Positions 57,179 to 64,000 of a stretch of DNA of 64,000 nucleotides are shown one piece after another. Both the position numbers and the translations under genes were made by a program. The notes under the pieces were generated by a model, which had not been told where the DNA came from, searched no databases, and worked only from the letters and a program-made list of their open reading frames with translations. Within the stretch, counting starts at the first letter, position 1. The number at the start of each line of letters is the position of its first letter. The stretch is from Strigamia acuminata (taxonomy: Eukaryota > Arthropoda > Chilopoda > Geophilomorpha > Linotaeniidae): positions 10,584,517 to 10,648,516 of the forward strand of contig OX442318.1 in NCBI GenBank assembly GCA_949358305.1. The letters run 5' to 3'.

Positions 57179-59638
57179 ATTTTTTTTTCTCTTTTTATAT
57201 TTTTGTTTTTTTAATTTTATGTTTTATATATATATAATTTTGAAGATCGAAGTAGTGTGGCAACATGGCGAAGTACGAAGAAGAAGAATTTTTTATATTG
57301 ATATAGTGCAGTATAGATGACTATTTTAACATGATGGTATTTGTCAGCCTATAAATGATAAAAGTTAAAAAAGAAAAAAAAGAAAAGAAGAAAAAAAAAA
57401 AAGAAGAATATTAATAAGCCTAAAAATCAAAGTTCCTCAAAAAGTGACACTTTACTTTTTTGTTTTTTGTTTTGTTTGTGTTTTGATTGTGCCCGTCGAC
57501 TCGAGTGAAGCGGAAACGGAACTAAGACATCGATCAGAGTGTGTGATGATGATGATAATGGTACTGAATGGTAATAGAGAATGCTCCTAGAATGGTTTTA
57601 TCAAGATGGTGGTGGTGAGAACGAGATGATGTTGATGTTTAGATTTATTGGATATACTGGAATGAGGGTGTTTGGTTAGCTCAGGATAAGAAATTTTTTT
57701 CTTAAATTTTTATTTTAAACAATTTATATTATATAGAAATGTAAAATATTCACACACACTAAAAAAAAAAAAGAAATAATAATAATGATAAATTGATATT
57801 TGTAATTTTTTGTTTGTGAAATGAAAAAAAAAGAAAAGAAAAAAGAAAAATTGAGTTTTTTTTTTTTTTTAAAAGAAAAGAAAAAAGAAAAAATTCTTTC
57901 TCAGGGCTGGTGTGGTTTACGAGTGATATAAATTAAAAAATATAATGAAAAAAAAAATATATTATAAAATGAGAATTCAAAAGGTTTTCGATATGTTCCG
58001 GGGCATAATGCGGCTGAAATTGGCCGCATTATTTTATAAGAAATAAAAGAAAAATACCGAAAATACCTCAGTTAGTAGCATAAACTAAGTATAGTTTTAG
58101 TCAATTATGATATTGTCATTGTAGCGGAAGAAGAAAAGAGAAAAAAGGAAAGAAAAAAGACAAATTATCAGTGTTCCCCATTTGTCTGTTCACTTGGCAT
58201 ATCAAAAAGACATCACTAGAGCCCACACTCATTTCAATTTCATTTCAATTTTGATCTCAATTTGGAACACAGATCGTGTACTTAATTTTATTACGATCTG
58301 CATTTTTAGACAAGCATAATACCCTTATAATGGACGGATGATTGATTGATTGATTGAGAGAAGAAAATCAAAAATTAATTGAATAATTTTTTTTTTTGTT
58401 TTTGTTTCTTTTTTTTAAAAATTTTTATTTTTATTTTTATTTTTTTTTCTATTTAAAAATGTATGGAAGTGTGTAATTTGCCACCTTCTGCTGTCCAATC
58501 AAATGGAAGGTGTTTTTGAAATGAAGAGACTTGTCAAAAATCTGTTTGTGCTGCTGGTGATAAATGTGTTTTTTGAATATGTAGACAAAAGTCGACTCCA
58601 TTTTGTTGTTTATTTCTTTTTCTTCTTGTCAAATGTTGAAAAAAAAAGAGTGTTTAATGTTGTACTCCCCCTCAGTTGTTTTGTACAGGTTGTGTTTTAT
58701 TTTTGATTTTTAATTTGATTATATTTGATTATATTTGATTATGGCAAAAGTGTAAACGAAAAAAGAAAGACGAGTTTCTACGAGATTTTAGTTAAGTCCA
58801 CACGGGTAGAAATTTCATCTGGCACGGGCTCAAAACACATGTTTGAACGAATAAGAAACTCGTCTTTCCGATTTAAATAAATAAATTTTCTTAGGTAAAT
58901 GAATAATTTAGAAAATTGTGCATTTTGTCAAGGAAAATCGACATTCCAGCATTTTTAATGATATCAAAAATAGATTTTTCGTTTTTTTTTGTTTAAGTTT
59001 TTATTTTCCTGTATAAATAACACATATCAGTGATGTCTTTTGAATAATATTTCATTTCAATACTTTGCCATATGTATAAAGAACATTTCTAGAAATACAA
59101 CAGCGAGTTATTATTAATTCATTCATTATTCAGTTTGTTGTAAATTCTACTTCTAATTCACTGTGTATTTTGTCTTAGCAAATTAAACCCATGTACAGTT
59201 CTTATTGATTAATTAATTAATTAAAAAGAATGTTCTTCTTTCATTTCCATTTGTGTATAATGTTCATTAACCGATTTAGCAATAAATAAGAAATAAAAAT
59301 CTTCACACTTTATTTGGATTGGCAATTTGAAACAAATTCCTATTGGCTTTTTATTGATGTTTGTAGTTTAAGTTTAACAAAAAGTGTGAAAATTGCAGGC
59401 AATAATGTTTAAAAAAAAAAGAAAAAAAAAGCTTAAAAAATTAAATTGAATGTGCTTTTTTTTTTTTTTCTTTCTTTGTAAATACTAGCCTCATTATTTT
59501 GTCAGATTGTTAATTTTCTTTTTGGTAATAAGACTCCAGAAATTCGTGTTGCACTGTATATATTTTGTGCACCTGTTTGTACAATTTGCTGGTATATAAT
59601 AAGTTTTGTTCTTTTTAGATCAAATTCCTGTCAATGTG

Positions 59639-59644
59639 AATAAA
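59639..59644 (+). terminator. Candidate polyadenylation signal AATAAA
   Basis: AATAAA with a downstream GT-containing stretch (ACAAATGTGGAGC). It is preceded by T-rich sequence and followed within 60 bases by a second AATAAA at 59692-59697. It is the last reasonable signal before the duplicated segment at 59781 and the exportin-4 remnant, so it probably marks the end of the POU2 transcript. Confidence 0.4.
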
Positions 59645-59780
59645 AACAGTTTACAAATGTGGAGCACTGAACAAGGCCATTTTTATTATTCAATAAACAC
59701 AGTCATGTATTTCGAATGAATTAACTGAAACCACAAAGATCCAAATACAACAAATTTTGATTCAAATTAAGCGCCATTTA

Positions 59781-59926
59781 ATGTCGTTACTTTGTCGAAA
59801 TGACAACAGATGTCAGCACACGAGCTGTTAGGAAAACCCGGATAAAATTTAAATGACGTAATTTTGTCGAAATGACAACAGATGTCAGCACACGAGCTGT
59901 TAGGAAAACCCGAATGAAATTTGAAA
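59781..59926. repeat. Tandem duplication, two copies of about 72 bases
   Basis: 59781-59852 and 59853-59926 share GTCGAAATGACAACAGATGT, CAGCACACGAGCTGTTAGG and AAAACCCG with few differences. It lies between the POU2 3' end and the exportin-4 remnant. No further copies seen. Confidence 0.85.
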
Positions 59927-60057
59927 TAAAACCGCAGAAACACAGTCGATAACGTCGCATTTAATGAAACTAATTTAAGAGATTCGAGATTTAGATAATT
60001 AAAATTCGGATTACGGGTAAGCAGTATCTATTTTCATGTAACTTCACGATCAATCAG

Positions 60058-61546
60058 TTCAAGTGACCAAGTTGCAAATGGTGACCGAAGTTTCCTCCAC
60101 GATCTTGTGGTTTTTCAAACGTTGGTCTAGTTCCTATTTGATGACGAACGAAATTTATTATACTCAGGTATTGTATGATAAATTTGTATAATTTCAAAGT
60201 TTTGATTATTTTTTTTGGGGAATTTAGAACAGCACAGCTCAGAACACGACATTCGGAAGGGATTCGGCTCGCGGATTGTGGTGTCTGAACTCGTGATTCA
60301 TAAAATCGACTGCAATTTGGTGGCGTGGAAGGAAACCAGCTGCTCGTCACCTTGGTCGCTTGCAGGGAAAAGTAATGGTCTAATTGAATATTTAATTAGT
60401 GATTTTTAATCGATTTGTTTGGCAGGAGCAACTGCGTGGTGAAAAGCGAGAGCATGTGCGCGCTTCTACAGAAACACAGCGGGCAGTCGCTCATGTTTTT
60501 GTCGTCGGACGAGAAAAAAGGGCTGTTGAAAGCGTTCGTGTTGGCCGGATTGGTGGCGAAGGACAACGAGACGAAAGAAGTCTGTTGGAAACAGGTGTTG
60601 AACCCGTAGCTTCTAAACCCATAACGTTTTAGGGGTATTAGTACAATACACAGTTAGCGGCAGTGACTTTTCCCTTACAGTTATGCTTAATTTTATGTCA
60701 TAAAAATTTCCTTACACTATTTTTGTCATGTGACTCCGTCAAGGAGTGGTGGTTGCATAGCAACGACCACACAAATACAAGCATCAAATATCAAAACTAA
60801 ACTAACAGAAATTCTTGTAGTAAAAAAATATTCCGTGTTCCAAATTTGTTTGTTTTTCTCGTGTTTCCAATTTCCAATTTGTTCCTATTTGTTGCCATGG
60901 CTTCACAAAATAAATAATAAGTTGGATTGTTTAAATACAATCAAACTTACCAACTGATGTACTGATGCCTGATGTACTGCTTGAAGCGGAGAATTGCAAA
61001 TGGCGGCAATCACAAATAGTCGCCATTTGCAATTTTTTGGCAATGACGTAAATAGCGGAAAATTACCGGATTGGTTGCGCTATTTCCAGTTATACTGTAA
61101 GTTAAGTTCGAGTTATGACTTTTCCACCACACTTATATGTGTATCGGGAGTTTTTATAACGGAAAAGTCACTGCCGCAAACTGTGTAGTTTCTTTTTTGT
61201 TTGTTTACTTTATCTTTCTATTTTTTATTTGCAAATTTTTTATTTTTTACGCTAGTAGTGATTTGTTCAATGGGGTATGGTATGACGGATTATATGTTTG
61301 TTTTCTTTTTTATTATAATTTATTTGAGGGTTAGAAATTATTTATTTATATTTTTTATATTTTGCAAATTATTTGTAATAATGTTTATTTATATTTTGAA
61401 TTTTTAGATTTTTAAACCATTGGGACCTAAGGGATGTTCAAGGGCTTGATTCGTCGAGAGAATTTTGTGCGGGTCTATTAAGAGGAGATAGTCAAGAAGG
61501 AATTAACTCATTTGATGGAGTTTGCTCATCTTAACAATGTATTTGG
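60058..61546 (+). pseudogene. XPO4 (pseudogene): Exportin-4 fragment, unprocessed, with frameshifts and stops
   Basis: Four exon-like pieces align in order with the C-terminal half of exportin-4. 60058-60167: TILWFFKRWSSSYLMTNE, compare VWFLKRWAKTYL. 60228-60371: three frames are needed in turn, reading TTFGRDS, then GSRIVVSELVIHKID, then QLLVTLVACREK. 60426-60609: FLSSDEKKGLLKAFVLAGLV then DNETK, W, VLNP and TAG. 61408-61546: MFKGLIRRENFVRVY, TAA at 61479, EEIVKKELTHLMEF. Splice signals of 54- and 60-base introns remain, so it is not a retrocopy. Exportin-4 carries eIF5A and Smad3 out of the nucleus and Sox proteins in. The N-terminal half is absent from the preceding 3 kb. Assembly errors in a live gene are the alternative. 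Confidence 0.75.
60992..61034. repeat. Perfect 14-base inverted repeat
   Basis: AATTGCAAATGGCG (60992-61005) and CGCCATTTGCAATT (61021-61034) with a 15-base loop. Shares its core with the hairpin at 28413-28450. It lies within the exportin-4 remnant, in the stretch between its third and fourth exon pieces. Confidence 0.85.
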
Positions 61547-61778
61547 GTAAGTACAATTTCCAAATTTGAGAATGTACAACTGAATAAATTAAAAAATTCC
61601 GCCTTTATAATTATTTTTAGAGAAAGCACGCTGCACGTTGTTTCACCCGCACAGCCATTACGGAATCCAGCGTTGATTTGATTTCAGCGTCGTCGATGCA
61701 CAAACGAAACAATGTATTTGGGTGAGTACAATTCCCAAATTTAAGAATGTATAACTGAATAAATTTAAAAATTCCGTC
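61533..61778. repeat. Direct duplication carrying an exon end and donor
   Basis: 61533-61603 and 61708-61778 are about 85-90% identical (AACAATGTATTTGGGT, then AGTACAATT, CAACTGAATAAATT and AAAATTCCG). The first copy is the end of the last exportin-4 piece with GTAAGT; the second has GTGAGT. The 104 bases between the copies have no identified origin. Confidence 0.8.
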
Positions 61779-61779
61779 G

Positions 61780-62130
61780 TTCATAAAGAATGCAGAGACG
61801 GAGAGAATGGATTTTGCCAGATGGGTGTGCCGAACGATGGACCTCGATCGTCGCATCAATGAATTAATTAGCATATCGAAGATTAATTAAAATAAAAAAA
61901 CAAGAATCGGATATTTGAGTTTTTTACTACTTACTTAAAATACATTTTTGCACGAATAATTTGATTTATTTTTTCCTATTTTTTTTCAATGCGGACTTTC
62001 TATCGGTAGAATTTTATTACATTTTATATTCTTCGAAAACAAGATTGATTGCGTGCTTACATGTTTTATTTTCTTCTTTAACGAACGATTTTCTTTATTT
62101 TAATGTTTACTTTATATCTGTTATTCCTTA
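61780..62130. other. Nothing recognised
   Basis: AT-rich. The short GC-balanced stretch 61790-61870 might be another decayed exon but I could not align it. Confidence 0.3.
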
Positions 62131-63290
62131 TGTTATTTCTTACACCTTATTCCATTTCTCAATCCTCACTTCTTATCCCTCATCCCTCATCTCTCACTTC
62201 TTATCTCTCATTCCTCACTTATCTTTCATCTCTCTCATCTCTCATCTTTCATCTCTTGCTTATCTCTCTTCCCTTCTTATCCCTCATCTTTCAATTGCTA
62301 TCCCTCATCCCTCTCTTATCCTTCATTTCTCACTTTTTTGTTATCCCTCATTTCTTACTTATCTCTCATCTGTCACTTCTCATTCTTTATCTCACTTCTT
62401 ATCTCTCATCTCAAACTTATCCCTCATCTTTTAGTTCTTATCTCTTATTCTTCATCTCTCATATCATTCCTCATCTATTTCTCTTTCCATGCTGCTCGTC
62501 TCACTTCTTATCTGTCATCCCTCATCTCTCTCTTCTTATTCCTCATCTCATCTCATCCTTCTCTTCATATCCTTCATCCCTCACTTCTTATCCCTTGTCT
62601 TTCAGTTCTTATTCCTCATTCCTCTCTTCTCATCTCTTTTTCCTCATTGTTTACTTTATATCTCTTATTCATTATGTTATTCCATTTCTCATCTCTCATT
62701 CTTTAATTCTTATTCCCCATTCCTCTCTCCATATCCATCTCACTTCTTACTTTATACCTCTTATTCATTATTGTTTACTTTATACCCCTTATTTTATTTT
62801 ATTTCTTACACCTTATTCCATTTCTAATCCCTCATTTCTCAATTCTTGTCTCTCACTTATTTCTCATTCCTCCCTTATCTCTCATCCCTCCCTTAGCTCT
62901 CATCCCTCCCTTATCTCTCTTCGTATCCTTCATCTTTTACTACTTATTCCTCACCCCTCATCTTTCAATTCTTATTTCTCATCCCTCACTTTGTATCTCT
63001 TATTTCTTACTTCTTACCTCTTATTGTTTACTTTGTTATTTCTTACACCTTATTCCATTTCTCATTTCTCATTTCTCAACCCTCATCCCTCACCTCTTTT
63101 TCCTCCGCTCTTATTTTTTATTCCTCATTCCTTACTAATTATCTGTCATCTCACTTTTTATCCTTCAAATCTCACTTCTCATACGTCGCCCCTTACTCTT
63201 ATTCCTCACTTATGTCTCGTCTTTGAATTCTTATTCCTTATCTTTGAATTCTTATTCCTCATCTTTGAATTCTTATTCCTCAGCTCTATA
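62130..63290. repeat. Polypyrimidine repeat, irregular CTCATCCCTCA / CTTATCTCTCAT units
   Basis: About 1.15 kb in which the + strand is nearly all C and T with A every few bases. Units of roughly 7-25 bases (CTTATC, CTCATC, CCTCATCTCTCA) recur without a fixed period. Two longer segments (TTTACTTTATA, TTTCTTACACCTTATTCCAT) recur at 62130, 62650, 62740 and 63030. It leaves all three + frames largely open; the resulting 404-residue frame (62103-63317) is not credible. Confidence 0.85.
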
Positions 63291-63299
63291 CTCTGGCCA

Positions 63300-63551
63300 T
63301 GTGTAAGTTTGGCCTAACTCCGAGCCTCATTAATTCCGGGATATACTTCAGCAATATTTAAAATTAATGCATTTTTAATGTTTTTATGATTGTATTTGTA
63401 TAATACCGGTAACCATTGAAGCTGCAAAAAGTAATTGAACAAGTGCAAATGTAAAAAGCATTAAAAACACATTAAATATCTATCAACCGATGAGAAAATA
63501 AAAATTAAACAGATTCAAAAACTTGATTCAACCAAATTCCAGCATTTTTTC
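63300..63551. other. Region upstream of the secreted-peptide exon
   Basis: AT-rich. TATAATACCGG at 63398 is the only promoter-like string, weak. If the exon at 63552 is a first coding exon, its 5' UTR or promoter should be here. Confidence 0.25.
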
Positions 63552-63795
63552 ATGAAGCACAATCAGTTTGCAATTGCAATTTTTCCACTCTTCTGTCTTT
63601 TCTTAATCGTGCATTGTTGCGCAGCAGGTAAATAAGATTTTTTATTTCCATATTTAATCTGAGTTGTATGTATTTGGCAAGAACCAACAAAATAAAAATA
63701 AATTTTCGATTAAACTAACTTGAAATTTAAGTAATTATTTAATTCTCTCCTAAGCACCTATTGGAACAATGGAGGTTCTGGCCATGTCATCGTAA
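63552..63795 (+). CDS. Putative small secreted peptide, two exons, possibly disrupted
   Basis: ATG at 63552 opens MKHNQFAIAIFPLFCLFLIV followed by HCCAA: a basic start, hydrophobic core and small residues, a typical signal peptide with likely cleavage at the Ala run. The exon ends at GCAG|GTAAAT (63627, phase 1). After a 127-base intron the acceptor CTCCTAAG (63754) resumes phase 1 with APIGTMEVLAMSS, then TAA at 63793. A donor TC|GTAAGA overlaps that stop, so a third exon beyond the window is also possible. In the same frame after the stop, up to another TAA at 63859, runs a Cys-x4-Cys stretch (NPECGNGICFPF). Two outcomes are open: a 38-residue product, or a spliced or broken longer precursor. 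Family not recognised. Confidence 0.45.
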
Positions 63796-64000
63796 GAAGT
63801 TGACAAAGATACGAGAGTTGCAAATCCGGAATGTGGCAATGGCATTTGTTTTCCATTTTAAAACCCAGACGATGATGTTATGCTAGTAATATGAATGTAA
63901 TATGAATGTCTGAAGTAAATTTTTTACACGATTTTAATTTAAGCTGTAGAAAAATAAATTCATTTTCGTTTTTACATGATTTCTTTTGATTTAACACGAT

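Larger units (their letters stand above)
56693..59665 (+). other. Probable long 3' UTR of POU2
   Basis: About 3 kb after the stop without a tandem minisatellite, unlike all other non-coding stretches of this length. It contains an ATT microsatellite (57128-57178), GA/AAAG-rich stretches, and Pumilio-type sites TGTAAATA (59477-59484) and TGTATATA (59555-59562). Several AATAAA signals are present: 56739, 58044 region, 58878 region, 59281 region, 59639 and 59692. The extent is inferred from composition and the last signals. Confidence 0.5.

Noticed and set aside
59930-60057. A further upstream exportin-4 exon ending at a GGGTAAG donor near 60016
   Set aside because: The only phase-compatible reading contains a stop and could not be aligned convincingly, so it was left out of the pseudogene.
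62103-63317. 404-residue + strand open frame, the longest in the window
   Set aside because: Lies wholly in the C/T-rich repeat where stop codons are rare; all three frames are open, and the composition is Leu/Ser/Ile/Pro/His repeats with no domain.
1-64000. tRNA, rRNA or other conserved RNA genes
   Set aside because: I looked for B-box-like GGTTCGAATCC and rRNA-like GC-rich blocks on both strands and found none that fit.

Overview
This is AT-rich animal nuclear DNA. One recognisable gene runs through most of it on the + strand: a POU class 2 homeobox gene of the Oct-1/Oct-2 and Drosophila nubbin/pdm type. POU genes are confined to animals. The class-2 type, the short 3' introns (70-87 bases) and the MITE-like elements suggest an invertebrate bilaterian; I cannot place it further.

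Layout. Bases 1-18,532 are non-coding (5' flank or 5' intron). A 54-base exon lies at 18,533-18,586, followed by a 33.9 kb intron. Seven more exons lie at 52,439-56,692. Together they give 529 residues, or 532 with an alternative splice: an acidic/Ser-rich start, a Gln-rich activation region, the POU-specific domain, a linker, the POU homeodomain and a short tail. A 3' UTR of about 3 kb probably ends near 59,660. A broken piece of an exportin-4 (XPO4) gene follows at 60,058-61,546, then a 1.1 kb polypyrimidine repeat, then the start of a small secreted-peptide gene at 63,552.

The flank and introns hold about 25 tandem-repeat arrays. Many have units of 28-33 bases, and about 15 share an ACAAT/ATTGT core that in several arrays is a full SOX-type site (AACAATG/CATTGTT). 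Between arrays lie islands of higher GC where base composition flips from C/A-rich on the left to G/T-rich on the right, as expected at bidirectional promoters or replication origins. Octamer sites (ATTTGCAT), the target of POU2 proteins, recur in or near these islands, three times in the identical context CCAATTTGCAT on the + strand. Two islands end in possible alternative first exons and another has a CCAAT plus TATA arrangement. This suggests, without proving, a self-regulated locus with several promoters.

The last 4 kb of POU2 introns carry remains of at least four small inverted-repeat elements. All similarities are from reading the sequence; no search was run.
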